From positions 1-64,000 of the forward strand of contig JANXTF010000128.1 in the NCBI GenBank assembly GCA_025352565.1: a stretch of DNA of 64,000 nucleotides, in the 5' to 3' direction. Numbering within the stretch: position 1 is the first letter of the stretch; each line of letters opens with the position of its first letter. Shown here piece by piece: positions 43,602 through 54,744 of this stretch. The DNA comes from Rhodospirillales bacterium. GTDB taxonomy: Bacteria > Pseudomonadota > Alphaproteobacteria > Acetobacterales > Acetobacteraceae. The position numbers and the translations under genes were made by a program. The notes below the pieces were generated by a model. The model was not told the DNA's origin and did not search any database. It saw only the letters and a list, made by a program, of their open reading frames with translations.

Positions 43602-43624
43602 GGGCGGCGGAATTCTCGCCGCCC
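43602..43624. terminator. Terminator hairpin
   Basis: GGGCGGCG (43602-43609), loop GAATTCT, CGCCGCCC (43617-43624). It lies between the convergent DUF1178 and dehydrogenase genes. No run of T follows, but the strong GC stem and position fit a terminator serving both genes. Confidence 0.6.
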
Positions 43625-43649
43625 TTGGCCCGAGCTCAGGCCAGAAAGC

Positions 43650-44723
43650 TCAGGCGTTCGCTCCCCGGATCGCATCGCAGACGGCGCGCGTCACATCCCG
43701 TGTGGTCGCCGTGCCGCCAATATCGGGCGTCAGGATGCCGGCGGCGCAGACCTGCTCGATCGCCGTCATCAAGGCGGCGGCGGCCTTCGGTTCGCCGAGA
43801 TGTTCCAACATCATGGATGCGGTCCAAAAGGTTGCCACGGGATTGGCGATGCCCTTGCCGGTGATATCGAAGGCGGAGCCATGGATCGGCTCGAACATGG
43901 ACGGGAATCGTCGCTGCGGATCGATATTGCCGGTGGGCGCCAGGCCCACGCTGCCGGCCAGCGCGGCGGCGAGATCCGACAGGATGTCCGCATGCAGATT
44001 GGTCGCCACCACGGTGTCGATCGAGCGCGGCTTGCCGACCATTCGCATGGTCATCGCATCGACCAACTCCTTGTCCCACGTCACGTCTGGATAATCGGCC
44101 GCGACCAGCGCCGCGATCTCGTCCCAGAACACCATGCCATGGCGTTGGGCGTTGGATTTCGTGACCACGGTCAGCAGCTTGCGGGGCCGGGCGCGGGCGC
44201 GCTCGAACGCATAGCGCATGATGCGTTCCACACCGACGCGGGTGAATATGGCGGTCTCAGTCGCCACCTCCTCTGGCAGGCCACGATGCGCGCGGCCGCC
44301 ATGGCCCGCGTATTCGCCCTCGCTGTTCTCACGAATGATGAGCCAGTCCAGATCGCCCGGCCCGACATCGCGCAGCTTGCTCTCGACGCCGGGGAATATC
44401 CGGGTCGGGCGGACATTGGCGTATTGGTCGAAGCCCTGGCAGATCGGCAGGCGCAAGCCCCACAGGGTGATGTGGTCGGGGATGTCGGGGGCGCCGACCG
44501 CGCCGAAAAAGATCGCATCGGCGGATTTCAACTGCGCCAGCCCGTCTTCGGGCATCATTGCCCCGATGCGGCGATAGCGGGCCGAGCCCCAGTCATGGGT
44601 TTCGACCTGGAGCGCGAACTGGCCCGAGCGCGTGGCCAGCGCGTCGAGAACCTCCAGGCCCGCGCCGATCACTTCTGGGCCGATGCCGTCCGCTGGAATG
44701 GCGGCGATCCGATAGGTCCGCAT
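43650..44723 (-). CDS. Tartrate-dehydrogenase-like isopropylmalate-dehydrogenase family enzyme
   Basis: 357 residues of the isocitrate/isopropylmalate dehydrogenase fold. PADGIGPEV at the N-terminus, substrate-loop Arg residues in YANVRPTRIFPGVES, and the NAD-binding EPIHGSAFDITGKGIANPVA block near 275. The RENSEGEYAGHGG segment and total length resemble TtuC/tartrate dehydrogenase/decarboxylase rather than LeuB. D-malate is an alternative substrate. It is divergent from the DUF1028 gene. Confidence 0.85.
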   Translation of the reverse strand: MRTYRIAAIPADGIGPEVIGAGLEVLDALATRSGQFALQVETHDWGSARYRRIGAMMPEDGLAQLKSADAIFFGAVGAPDIPDHITLWGLRLPICQGFDQYANVRPTRIFPGVESKLRDVGPGDLDWLIIRENSEGEYAGHGGRAHRGLPEEVATETAIFTRVGVERIMRYAFERARARPRKLLTVVTKSNAQRHGMVFWDEIAALVAADYPDVTWDKELVDAMTMRMVGKPRSIDTVVATNLHADILSDLAAALAGSVGLAPTGNIDPQRRFPSMFEPIHGSAFDITGKGIANPVATFWTASMMLEHLGEPKAAAALMTAIEQVCAAGILTPDIGGTATTRDVTRAVCDAIRGANA

Positions 44724-44770
44724 GATGTTCTCCCTTGAAGCGGCGGCTGCCCGGCGCCAGACTTGCCCTC

Positions 44771-45493
44771 ATGACATGGTCCATTCTGGTGCGCGACCCC
44801 CAATCCGGCGAATTGGGCGCGGCGGTCGCGACACGCTTCTTCGCGGTCGGCGCGCTCTGCCTTCACGTGGAAGGTGGCGTCGCCGCCCTGGCCACACAGG
44901 CGTTGATCAATCCGATGTATGGCATCGACGGCATGGTCCGGCTCCGCTTGGGCGAGGCGCCGGAAGGCGTGGCACGGGCAATGCTCGCCGCCGATGACGG
45001 GCGGGAGAGCCGGCAGCTTCATATTCTGGATGCACGGGGACGCATGGCCCAGCACACCGGCGAGAATTGCGTCGGGTGGTGCGGCATGGTGCGCGGCGTC
45101 GATGTTTCCGTGGCCGGCAATATGCTGGCCGGCGCCGCCGTGGTGAACGCCACGCTATCGGCGTTCGAGACCAGCAAGGGCGCCCTGGCCGAGCGGCTGC
45201 TGACGGCGCTCGAAGCCGGCGAAGCCGAAGGAGGCGACAAGCGCGGCCGGCAATCCGCGGCACTGCGAATTTGCAGCGTGGACCCGTATCCCGACCTCGA
45301 CATCCGCGCCGACGACCACCCGGACCCACTGGCCGAACTGCGTCGCCTGCACCGAGTGAGCCAGGAAAGATTCGCCATCTTCCGGCGCTTCCTCCCAGGC
45401 CGCGCCAATCCATCCGGCGTGTTCGATCGTGCCGCGATCGATCGCGCCGTGATCGACGGGGCGGTCGACCGGGCGATCGCCGACGGCCATTGA
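44771..45493 (+). CDS. DUF1028 family protein
   Basis: 240 residues. N-terminal MTWSILVRDPQSGELGAAVA and GVAALATQAL are the conserved start of DUF1028, an Ntn-hydrolase-like fold of unknown activity. The last 25 residues are a simple Asp/Arg/Ala/Ile stretch (DRAAIDRAVIDGAVDRAIADG) beyond the conserved domain, probably a later extension. ATG at 44771 opens the conserved domain. Divergent from the dehydrogenase gene with a 47-base gap. Confidence 0.85.
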   Translation: MTWSILVRDPQSGELGAAVATRFFAVGALCLHVEGGVAALATQALINPMYGIDGMVRLRLGEAPEGVARAMLAADDGRESRQLHILDARGRMAQHTGENCVGWCGMVRGVDVSVAGNMLAGAAVVNATLSAFETSKGALAERLLTALEAGEAEGGDKRGRQSAALRICSVDPYPDLDIRADDHPDPLAELRRLHRVSQERFAIFRRFLPGRANPSGVFDRAAIDRAVIDGAVDRAIADGH

Positions 45494-45573
45494 TCGCGAC
45501 GCTAATTGTTCTTTCCATAATATATCTTCTGCGACATAAGCCGCAAGCATTCCTACGGGCCGCCGATGGGCAC

Positions 45574-46971
45574 CTATCCCGCCGCCCGATCCTCGGAGCT
45601 GATGCCGAGCTGCTTCAGCTTGCGATGCAATGCACTGCGTTCCATGCCCACAAAACCCGCCGTGCGGCTGATATTGCCGCCGAAACGCACCAGCTGTGCT
45701 TGAAGGTACTGCGTCTCGAACACGTCCCGCGCCTCTCGCAAAGGCAGCGCCAGGATGTCGGCGGACGGGTCCGAATTGAACAAGGCGGGGGCACCCGAGC
45801 CGATCTCGGGTGGCAGCATATCGGCACGGATCGGGTCGGCCGCGGTGCCTGGGGCCATGATGAGCAGCCAATCCATGAGGTTGCGCAGCTGGCGCACGTT
45901 GCCCGGCCAGTCATAGGACTGCAAAGCTGTCACCGCATCGGTGGACAACTCGCGGTTGGCAATGCCGGACAGCTCCGCCGAACGGGCGAGGAAGCGCCGC
46001 GCCAGAAGCGGGACATCATCCCGCCTCTCCTTCAAAGCAGGCACGCGCAGCGGGACCACGGCGAGGCGATAATACAAATCCTCACGAAAACGCCCTGCCG
46101 CGATTTCGGACTGCAAGTCCTTGTTTGTGGTCGAAAGAACGCGGATATCGACCTTCACACGCGTTGATCCGCCGAGGCGCTCGAATGTCTGGTCCTGCAG
46201 GGCACGCACAATCTTGCCCTGGGTTTCCAGTGGCATGTCGGAGACTTCGTCCAGCAGCAGCGTGCCACCATGGGCGCGTTCCAGCACGCCCGCCCGGCGC
46301 GGTGCGGTCACCGGATCGGCGCCGCCTTCCACGCCGAACAACTCCTCCTCGAACCGCGCGGGGTTGAGCGTGGCGCAGTTCAGGGCCACGAACGGCCCGT
46401 CCGCGCGGCGGGATCGGGCATGGATCAGGCGTGTGACCACCTCCTTTCCCGAACCGGCCGGCCCGGTGATGAGCACGCGCGACCCGGTCGGCGCCACCTT
46501 TTCCACCGCTGCCCGCAGCAGCGATAAGGCGGCGCTCTCGCCGGTCAGCTCGTTTTCAGCACCGGCGCGAAGCTTGAGTTCCGCGTTTTCGCGGGCCAAA
46601 GCCGCCGCTTCGAGCGCGCGGCGCACCACGACGAGCAGGCGGTCGGACTGGAACGGCTTCTCGATGAAATCATAGGCGCCGTATTGCAGCGCGGAAACGG
46701 CCGTCTCGATGTTGCCGTGGCCCGACACCATGATGACCGGAACATGCGGCTCCTCGGTGTGCAGGATCTGCAGGATGCCAAGTCCGTCGAGCTTGGAGCC
46801 TTGCAGCCAGACATCCAGCACCACCAGCGCTGGCCGCCGCGCCCTGAACGCCGCGATCGTCGCATCGGAATCCGCCGCCTGGCGCGTGTCGTAGCCCTCG
46901 TCGCGCAAGATGCCTTCCACGAGCATCCGGATATCGGGCTCGTCATCGACGATCAGAATCTCATGCGGCAT
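45574..46971 (-). CDS. ntrX: NtrX response regulator
   Basis: 465 residues: receiver domain (Asp in VVLDVWLQG near residue 53), AAA+ domain with Walker A TGPAGSGKE near 167, and a Fis-type helix-turn-helix at the end (SRTAGFVGMERSALHRKLKQ). The GAFTGA loop that contacts sigma-54 is missing, replaced by a shorter loop, as known for NtrX. Partner of NtrY in control of nitrogen metabolism and respiration. It is the last gene of the dusB-ntrBCYX run. Confidence 0.93.
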   Translation of the reverse strand: MPHEILIVDDEPDIRMLVEGILRDEGYDTRQAADSDATIAAFRARRPALVVLDVWLQGSKLDGLGILQILHTEEPHVPVIMVSGHGNIETAVSALQYGAYDFIEKPFQSDRLLVVVRRALEAAALARENAELKLRAGAENELTGESAALSLLRAAVEKVAPTGSRVLITGPAGSGKEVVTRLIHARSRRADGPFVALNCATLNPARFEEELFGVEGGADPVTAPRRAGVLERAHGGTLLLDEVSDMPLETQGKIVRALQDQTFERLGGSTRVKVDIRVLSTTNKDLQSEIAAGRFREDLYYRLAVVPLRVPALKERRDDVPLLARRFLARSAELSGIANRELSTDAVTALQSYDWPGNVRQLRNLMDWLLIMAPGTAADPIRADMLPPEIGSGAPALFNSDPSADILALPLREARDVFETQYLQAQLVRFGGNISRTAGFVGMERSALHRKLKQLGISSEDRAAG

Positions 46972-46976
46972 CGGAT

Positions 46977-49295
46977 TTACCCATCGACGGTCTCCAGCGG
47001 GAGGACGAGCGTGGCGACTGCCCCGGCAGACGCACCGGGATCGCCGCTTCGTGCAGGCCAATCATGCCCTGCTTCACGATCAAGCAGCAGTACCTTGCCG
47101 CCATGGTCCTCCATGATCTTCTTCACGATTGCCAGACCGAGCCCCGTGCCCTTCGGCTTGTGCGTGACATATGGCTCCATCAGACGGTCGCGGTCGACCG
47201 TCGGCAACCCCATCCCGTCATCGGCCACGGTGATGACGGCGTGCCCGTGCTCCACGCCAACCCGCACCTCGATGATGCCCCGAGAGGGTCTGCTCCCCTC
47301 GCCGCCTTGCGACTCGGCCTCGTGCCCGCCGCGGAGCAACACGGAATCCGCGGCGTTCTGCAGCAGGTTGGTCAGCGCCTGTCCGATCAGCCGGCGGTCG
47401 CACGGCGCGAAAGGCCCCTGGGCGGGAATATCGGTGCGCCAGACGATCTCGGGCCGCGCCTGACGTTGCAGCACCAGCGCGTCGCGGGCGATGCGGCCGA
47501 TATCCTCGGATTTGATGACCGGCAGCGGCATACGCGCGAACGCGGAGAACTCGTCCACCATCCGGCCGATGTCCCCGACATGGCGCACGATCGTGTCGGC
47601 GCATTGGGCGAAGGTGTCGGGGTCGGACTTGATCTCCTTCAAGAACCGACGCTTGAGCCGTTCGGCTGAAAGTTGGATCGGGGTGAGCGGGTTCTTGATC
47701 TCATGAGCGATCCGGCGGGCGACGTCGGCCCAGGCCGCCTTACGTTGCGCGGATTGCAGTTCGGTAATGTCGTCGAAAGTCGCCACGAAGCCGAATTCGC
47801 GGCCAGGTACACGGGGGCCGGAGGATTTTGGGCTCCGGTGGGCGCCGATGCGGACCAGCACCGTGCGGCGGGCGGAGGATGGGCCGATTTGCATCTCGGC
47901 GGTGCGCGGCTTTTCGGGCGCCTCGCGCACGGCCGAGATCAGGGGCGCGAACTCGGGCACGATTTCGGCCAGAGGCAAGCCGATCGCCGCCAGCAAATCG
48001 GTTGCCAGCAGGTCGCTCGCCGCGCGGTTGGGCAATTCGATGCGGCCCTCCTCGTCGAGCCCGATCACGCCCGCGGAAACGCCGGACAGCACCGCCTCGG
48101 TGAAGCGCCGTCGCTCGTCGATCTGGCTGTAGGCATCCATGAGTTCGCTGCGCTGCGAGGCGAGCTGCCCGGTCATGCGGTTGAAGGCGCGCGATAGACC
48201 GGCCACCTCGTCCCCGCTCGCCACCTCCGGCACGCGCACGGACAGGTCTCCGCCGCGCACCCGCTCGGCAGCCGTGATGAGGCCACCGATCGGGCGGGCG
48301 ATCTGGTTGGCCATTACCAGGCCGATCAGCGCCGCCGCGCACAGCACCAGCAGCGCCACCACGGCGAAGATCAGCGCCAGATAGATCTGCAGCCCGGAGC
48401 GGTTCTGGTCCAGCCGGTCGTATTGCGCGACCGCCTGCTCGGTGCGCGCCATGTGGGCGAGAATGGTTGGGTCGATCGGGCGGCCGATCACCAGCATCAC
48501 CGGGGGCGTGGTATCGAGCTGGACCACGGCGCGAACCCGCGTGCCGTCCTCCGAGCCGAGCACCGCCACTTCGCCCGTGCGTGCCATCTCGACCGCCCAA
48601 GGCGGCGGCGGATTGACGCCCAAGCCGGACATGAGGCCGGTTGAAACAAGTACTTGGCCGGTGCCGCTCTCATACACGATCGCCTCGGTAATGCCCCGCG
48701 TCTCGGCCTGCTGGGCCAGCACCTGGCCGAAGCGATTGGGGTCGTAGCCAAACATCGCACCGGCCTGCATCAACTCGTTCGCCATGCCAAGCGCGTCGCC
48801 CCGAATGTTGATCTTGTGCTCTTCGAGGTAGCCGCGCGACGCCTGGAGGCTTTCGCTGAGGGCGATGCGGACCGGCTCGTTGAACCAGGCCTGGATGCCA
48901 AGGTTGAAGAAGAACGTGGCGAATACCGCGACCACGATCGCGGGTGTCACGGCCACGCCGCTGAACAGCAACACCAGCCGCACATGCAGCCGCGAGCCGG
49001 CCGATCCCCGCCGCCGCTCCACCCACACGCGCGTGACCCGCCCGGCGAGCGCCGCCCCCAGCAGCAGCAGCACGACCAGATTGGCCAGCACAAGCACGTA
49101 GATCACGTTCGGGTCCACCCCGAGCGACACGCCCCCCGCCAGCACCGCAAACGTGGCCACCCCAAGCGCCAGCGCGCCGGCCGCCAGCACCAGCGTCAGC
49201 ACCTTGCCCAGCAGGAAATCCATCGTGCGGCGCAGCCGCGAGACGGCCGGCATCGCCACGTCGTCGGGCGGCAGCGGGACCAGCTGCCGCGACAT
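46977..49295 (-). CDS. ntrY: NtrY sensor histidine kinase
   Basis: 772 residues. Membrane segments near 28-55, 62-85 and 105-130, a periplasmic-side sensor region, a fourth membrane segment near 315, then HAMP, PAS, and kinase core with the phosphorylated His in RIAHEIKNPLTPIQLSAERL and ATP-binding motifs (NLLQNAADS, VADDGMGLP, GTGLGLAIVKK). Starts 11 bases after ntrC and ends 5 bases before ntrX. Length and domain order are normal for NtrY. Confidence 0.94.
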   Translation of the reverse strand: MSRQLVPLPPDDVAMPAVSRLRRTMDFLLGKVLTLVLAAGALALGVATFAVLAGGVSLGVDPNVIYVLVLANLVVLLLLGAALAGRVTRVWVERRRGSAGSRLHVRLVLLFSGVAVTPAIVVAVFATFFFNLGIQAWFNEPVRIALSESLQASRGYLEEHKINIRGDALGMANELMQAGAMFGYDPNRFGQVLAQQAETRGITEAIVYESGTGQVLVSTGLMSGLGVNPPPPWAVEMARTGEVAVLGSEDGTRVRAVVQLDTTPPVMLVIGRPIDPTILAHMARTEQAVAQYDRLDQNRSGLQIYLALIFAVVALLVLCAAALIGLVMANQIARPIGGLITAAERVRGGDLSVRVPEVASGDEVAGLSRAFNRMTGQLASQRSELMDAYSQIDERRRFTEAVLSGVSAGVIGLDEEGRIELPNRAASDLLATDLLAAIGLPLAEIVPEFAPLISAVREAPEKPRTAEMQIGPSSARRTVLVRIGAHRSPKSSGPRVPGREFGFVATFDDITELQSAQRKAAWADVARRIAHEIKNPLTPIQLSAERLKRRFLKEIKSDPDTFAQCADTIVRHVGDIGRMVDEFSAFARMPLPVIKSEDIGRIARDALVLQRQARPEIVWRTDIPAQGPFAPCDRRLIGQALTNLLQNAADSVLLRGGHEAESQGGEGSRPSRGIIEVRVGVEHGHAVITVADDGMGLPTVDRDRLMEPYVTHKPKGTGLGLAIVKKIMEDHGGKVLLLDREAGHDWPARSGDPGASAGAVATLVLPLETVDG

Positions 49296-49306
49296 GGGCG
49301 AGACGT

Positions 49307-50773
<1,467 letters not shown>

Positions 50774-50826
50774 CAGGCGCCTCGGGGTTGGCTTGGGAAA
50801 AATTACTGCATGAGCCGGCGACGATT

Positions 50827-51975
50827 TCAGTCGGTCGTATCCTCGATCATCATCGGCAGATGAAGGCGGAATTCGGTGCGGCCTGGACGGTCGTCCACTT
50901 CGATCAGACCACCATGATCGCTGATGATCTTTGCCACCAGCGCGAGGCCGAGCCCACTGCCCGAAGGCTTGGACGAGACGAAAGCGTCGAACAGATTGGG
51001 GCGGATATCACCCGGAATGCCGGGGCCGTTGTCGCGGACGGTCACCACGAGGGGCAGGTGCATGCGGTGGTCGGACCCTGGCACAGCCAGGCGCATGCCC
51101 TGCCGGAACGCCGTGGTCAGCACGATTTCCCCGGTGGCGTGGTCGGATGCCACGATCGATTCGGCGGCGTTCTTCACCAGATTGAGCAGCACCTGCACCA
51201 ACTGGTCACGATTTCCGAACACCGGCGGCAGCGAGGGATCGTAGATCTCGCTGAACCGGATCGAAGCCGCAAAGCCCGACTGGGCGAGACGTCGAACATG
51301 CCCGAGGACGCGATGGATGTTCACCGGCCCGCGCTCGATGGGCTTTTCGCCGAACGCCTCCATCCGATCGACGAGGTCGCGGATGCGATCCGCCTCGTCG
51401 CGGATCAGGACCGTCAGTTCCTTGTCGGCCTCGGCCACGCTGCCTTCCAGCAGTTGCGCGGCCCCGCGGATGCCAGAAAGCGGGTTCTTCACCTCATGGG
51501 CCAGGATCGCCGCCATGCCGGTCACGCTGCGGGCGGCGCTGCGAAAGGTCAACTGCCGGTCCAGCGCGCGCGCAGCCGAGGCGTCCTGCAGGACAAGCAC
51601 CACGGAACCCGGCTCCTCCGGCAAGGGCGCCCCCTGCACGGTGATGGCGGTCTTGTGCAGGCGCGGGCTTTCCAGCGTCAGATCGTGGTCGGAGATGGTG
51701 AGATCGCCGGAGCGCACCTGTTCGATCAACTGAAAGATCGGGTTGTCTTCGGGCACCAGGTCGGCGAGCGAAAGCTGCGTAAGCTGCGCCATGGAGATGC
51801 CGAGGAACTGCTCGGCGGCATGATTGGCGAAGCGGAACCTGTTCATGGATCCCAGCACAAGCAAGGGCACCGGCAATGCCGAAAGCAGCGCCGCCGGGTC
51901 GGGGCGGGGCGGGATTGCCGGCCCGGCCGGCCGGCCCACGACCTCCAGCACGCCTCGCGCGACCGCGCTCTTCAT
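50827..51975 (-). CDS. ntrB: NtrB nitrogen sensor kinase
   Basis: 382 residues, soluble. PAS domain (about 30-140), then the kinase core with His in [19 protein letters not shown] near 170 and ATP-binding motifs [16 protein letters not shown] and [11 protein letters not shown]. It phosphorylates NtrC under PII control. ATG at 51975 overlaps the dusB stop (ATGA), the classical nifR3-ntrB coupling in alphaproteobacteria. Confidence 0.95.
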   Translation of the reverse strand: MKSAVARGVLEVVGRPAGPAIPPRPDPAALLSALPVPLLVLGSMNRFRFANHAAEQFLGISMAQLTQLSLADLVPEDNPIFQLIEQVRSGDLTISDHDLTLESPRLHKTAITVQGAPLPEEPGSVVLVLQDASAARALDRQLTFRSAARSVTGMAAILAHEVKNPLSGIRGAAQLLEGSVAEADKELTVLIRDEADRIRDLVDRMEAFGEKPIERGPVNIHRVLGHVRRLAQSGFAASIRFSEIYDPSLPPVFGNRDQLVQVLLNLVKNAAESIVASDHATGEIVLTTAFRQGMRLAVPGSDHRMHLPLVVTVRDNGPGIPGDIRPNLFDAFVSSKPSGSGLGLALVAKIISDHGGLIEVDDRPGRTEFRLHLPMMIEDTTD

Positions 51976-53021
51976 GCCGCCTCGGCGAGGATGGCACGGT
52001 CTGGCGCTACGCGCGACGCGCCGTTCTCGATCAGTGGGTCGTAGAACCGATCGAGCAGATCCAGCACTTCCTCGGACGTCGGAAGGCGGTTCATCGCGGC
52101 CCGAAATTCCGCCGAGCCGTGCAGGCCGCGCGAGTACCAGGCCAGATGCTTGCGCGCGAGGCGGACGCCGCCGAACTCGCCGAAATGCTCCCGCACGGAG
52201 CGGTAGTGGTCGAGCACGATCGCCTTCTGGGCGGCGAGCGGCGGGTCGGGCAGGCGTTCGCCGGTGCGGAGATAATGCGCGACCTGGGCTGGGAACCAGG
52301 GCCGGCCGTAACAGCCGCGGCCGATCATCACGCCATCGGCGCCGGAGCGGCGCATGGCCGTCGCGGCGTCGTCTTCGGTCAGGATGTCGCCGTTGGCGAT
52401 CACCGGCAGGTCGGTTGCCTGCTTCACCGACGCGATGAAGTCCCAGTCGGCGACGCCGGTGTAGAATTGCTGGCGGGTGCGGCCGTGCACCGCGATCATG
52501 CGGATGCCGCAGGACTGCGCGATGCGGGCGAGCGCGGGCGCGTTGAGGTTGGCGTGGTCCCAGCCCATGCGCATCTTCAACGTGACCGGCACATTCACCG
52601 CTTCGACGGTGGCCGTCAGGATGCGCGACGCCGCGATCTCGTCGCGCATCAGCGCGCTGCCGGCCGCCTGGCCAATCGCCACCTTTTTGACCGGGCAGCC
52701 GAAATTGATATCGATGATGTCGGCGCCGCGCCCGACCGCAATGCGCGCCGCCTCGGCCATCGCCGCCGGGTCGCAGCCGGCGAGCTGGATCGACGAGGGC
52801 GAGCCATCGAGCTCGGCCATCCGCATCGTATTGCGGTTTTCCCGCACCATCGCCCACGACGCGATCATCTCGGACACGACGAGACCCGCGCCAAGTTTCC
52901 GGGCGAGGCGGCGGAACGGCAGGTCGGTCACGCCCGACATGGGTGCCACAATGACCGGCGTGGCAATCCGCGCGCGGCCGCCCAAATCGATCGGCTGCAA
53001 ATTTGTCGGGCTGATGCTCAT
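51972..53021 (-). CDS. dusB: tRNA-dihydrouridine synthase DusB (NifR3)
   Basis: Flavin enzyme that reduces uridine to dihydrouridine in tRNA. 349 residues, TIM barrel with VAPMSGVTDLPFRRLARKLG near the start, the catalytic Cys in NFGCPVKKV near 103 and the FMN-phosphate region GADGVMIGRGCYGRPW. It heads the ntrBC-ntrYX run as in many alphaproteobacteria. Divergent from ispDF, with short repeats between. Confidence 0.94.
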   Translation of the reverse strand: MSISPTNLQPIDLGGRARIATPVIVAPMSGVTDLPFRRLARKLGAGLVVSEMIASWAMVRENRNTMRMAELDGSPSSIQLAGCDPAAMAEAARIAVGRGADIIDINFGCPVKKVAIGQAAGSALMRDEIAASRILTATVEAVNVPVTLKMRMGWDHANLNAPALARIAQSCGIRMIAVHGRTRQQFYTGVADWDFIASVKQATDLPVIANGDILTEDDAATAMRRSGADGVMIGRGCYGRPWFPAQVAHYLRTGERLPDPPLAAQKAIVLDHYRSVREHFGEFGGVRLARKHLAWYSRGLHGSAEFRAAMNRLPTSEEVLDLLDRFYDPLIENGASRVAPDRAILAEAA

Positions 53022-53049
53022 GGTTTGAGCAATCTAGCGTTCGCCGCCC

Positions 53050-53112
53050 GGTCACGCAATCAAGACCCCGGGTCACGCAATCGAGAGAGGCGCGGTTGAG
53101 AGAGGCGCGGTT
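53050..53112. repeat. Short direct repeats in the dusB/ispDF intergenic region
   Basis: GGTCACGCAATC occurs at 53050-53061 and 53071-53082, and GAGAGAGGCGCGGTT occurs twice back to back at 53083-53097 and 53098-53112. They lie upstream of both dusB and ispDF, so they could bind a regulator or simply be slippage products. Confidence 0.6.
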
Positions 53113-53147
53113 GACTGGGCGGCGGACGGCGGCGAGGTTGCGCGCGC

Positions 53148-54296
53148 ATGAGCCCTCTCCCTCGCATCGCCGCGATCCTGGTCGCCGGCGGCACCGGCAG
53201 CCGCTTCGGCGCCGAAACGCCCAAACAATTCCTGCCGCTGCTCGGCCGCGCGGTCATCCGCCACGCGGCCGAGGCTTTGGCCGCGGAGGGGACGCTTTTG
53301 CAGCCGGTGGGCGATGCGACGGCGATCGACGCAGCGCTCGGGGGTGTCCCGCATCTTCCCGCGGTCCCCGGCGGCGCCACGCGCCAGGCGAGCGTCCGCG
53401 CCGGATTGGAAGCACTGGCGCCGCACGCTCCCGACATCGTGCTGGTGCATGACGCGGCAAGGCCGGTCATCCCCGGCGGAACGGTCACGGCCCTGGTCGC
53501 GGCACTTGCCGAGGCCGCGGGAGCCATCCCCGCCGTGGCCGTGACCGACACGCTGAAACGCGCGACGGACGGACGGATCGACGCCACCATTTCCCGCGAG
53601 AACCTGTTCCGGGCGCAGACCCCGCAGGCGTTCCATTTCCCCCTGTTGCTGGCACTGCATCGCGCGGCCCGCGAGGACGCCACCGACGATGCTTCGATCC
53701 TGGAGGCGGCGGGCCATAAGGTGGCGCTGGTGGCGGGCCACGAGGACAATATCAAGCTTACCTTCGCGGAGGATTTCGTGCGGCTGGAGAACACGCTGCT
53801 TCGCGCCATGGTCCCGCGCGTGGGCACCGGCTACGACGTCCATGCGATGGAGACGGGCCGCAAGCTCATTCTCTGCGGCGTCGAGGTGGCGCATGAACGG
53901 GGGCTGGCAGGGCATTCGGACGCCGATGTCGGCATCCATGCTTTGTGCGACGCGATCTATGGCGCGCTCGCCGAGGGCGATATCGGCCGCCATTTCCCGC
54001 CCAGCGAGGCCGCTTGGAAAGATGCGGACAGTGCCCGCTTCCTCGTCCATGCCGCCGGCCGGGTGGCTGCGCGCGGCGGCGTGCTGGCCAATGTGGACGT
54101 GACGCTGATTTGCGAGCGGCCGACGATCGCGCCCCACGCGCCCGCCATGATCTCGCGGATCGCGGAACTGCTCGGCATCCCGCCCGGGAAGGTATCGGTG
54201 AAAGCGACCACCACCGAGCGGCTCGGCTTCACCGGCCGCATGGAAGGGATCGCCGCGCAAGCCGTGGCCACCATCATGCTGCCGTTTGGCGGCTGA
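53148..54296 (+). CDS. ispDF: Bifunctional IspD/IspF isoprenoid synthesis enzyme
   Basis: 382 residues carrying two steps of the MEP pathway. IspD part (1-223): [14 protein letters not shown] nucleotide-binding start, HDAARPVIP and ETPKQFL motifs. IspF part from residue 224: GTGYDVHAM with the metal-binding Asp/His, [16 protein letters not shown] and [13 protein letters not shown]. The fusion is typical of alphaproteobacteria. It is divergent from dusB. Confidence 0.95.
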   Translation: MSPLPRIAAILVAGGTGSRFGAETPKQFLPLLGRAVIRHAAEALAAEGTLLQPVGDATAIDAALGGVPHLPAVPGGATRQASVRAGLEALAPHAPDIVLVHDAARPVIPGGTVTALVAALAEAAGAIPAVAVTDTLKRATDGRIDATISRENLFRAQTPQAFHFPLLLALHRAAREDATDDASILEAAGHKVALVAGHEDNIKLTFAEDFVRLENTLLRAMVPRVGTGYDVHAMETGRKLILCGVEVAHERGLAGHSDADVGIHALCDAIYGALAEGDIGRHFPPSEAAWKDADSARFLVHAAGRVAARGGVLANVDVTLICERPTIAPHAPAMISRIAELLGIPPGKVSVKATTTERLGFTGRMEGIAAQAVATIMLPFGG

Positions 54297-54338
54297 TCCG
54301 GTATCGGGCATGATTGCGGCTCATTAAGGAGGTTCGCG

Positions 54339-54677
54339 ATGCGCCCGACCCGGCCTTTGCTCAGAATCCTATCCACCCTCGCCCCCCTCGGCCTCGCTTC
54401 CCTGGCGCTCGCCGGCTGCGTCGCCGTGGCCACTACAGCGTATGGCCCCTACCCCGCCCCGCCGCCGCCCCAGGCGGAGATCATCATCAAACCGCCGGTG
54501 TCAGAGGCGGCGCTGGTCTGGCAGCCCGGCCACTGGGACTGGATCAGCGGCGGCTATGCCTGGACCGGCGGCGCGTGGGTGAGCCAGGCCGGCCACGGGC
54601 GGGTCTGGCAGTTCGGTTCGTGGTCGAATGCCACGGGGGCCTGGGTGTGGAACCCCGCGCGCTGGATCGAGGGCTGA
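54339..54677 (+). CDS. YXWGXW-repeat lipoprotein
   Basis: 112 residues. Signal sequence ending LASLALAGC (lipobox Cys near residue 27), a Pro-rich stretch, then the Trp/Gly-rich YXWGXW-type repeats (WQPGHWDWISGGYAWTGGAW, VWNPARW). A strong AAGGAGG precedes the ATG at 54339. Such proteins are envelope-anchored with no known enzyme activity. A hairpin terminator follows. Confidence 0.85.
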   Translation: MRPTRPLLRILSTLAPLGLASLALAGCVAVATTAYGPYPAPPPPQAEIIIKPPVSEAALVWQPGHWDWISGGYAWTGGAWVSQAGHGRVWQFGSWSNATGAWVWNPARWIEG

Positions 54678-54693
54678 GAACGAATGGTCAAAA

Positions 54694-54718
54694 CTGACGC
54701 TCGCCACCTGAGCGTCAG
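54694..54718. terminator. Terminator hairpin
   Basis: CTGACGCTC (54694-54702), loop GCCACCT, GAGCGTCAG (54710-54718), followed by AGAATTTT. A nine-pair stem with a T run; it serves the lipoprotein gene and can also stop hemF transcription from the other side. Confidence 0.8.
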
Positions 54719-54744
54719 AGAATTTTGCCCAAAAAGTTGAACCG

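Noticed and set aside
53073-54311. Minus-strand open frame of 412 codons opposite ispDF
   Set aside because: No motif; ispDF on the plus strand carries two complete enzyme domains.
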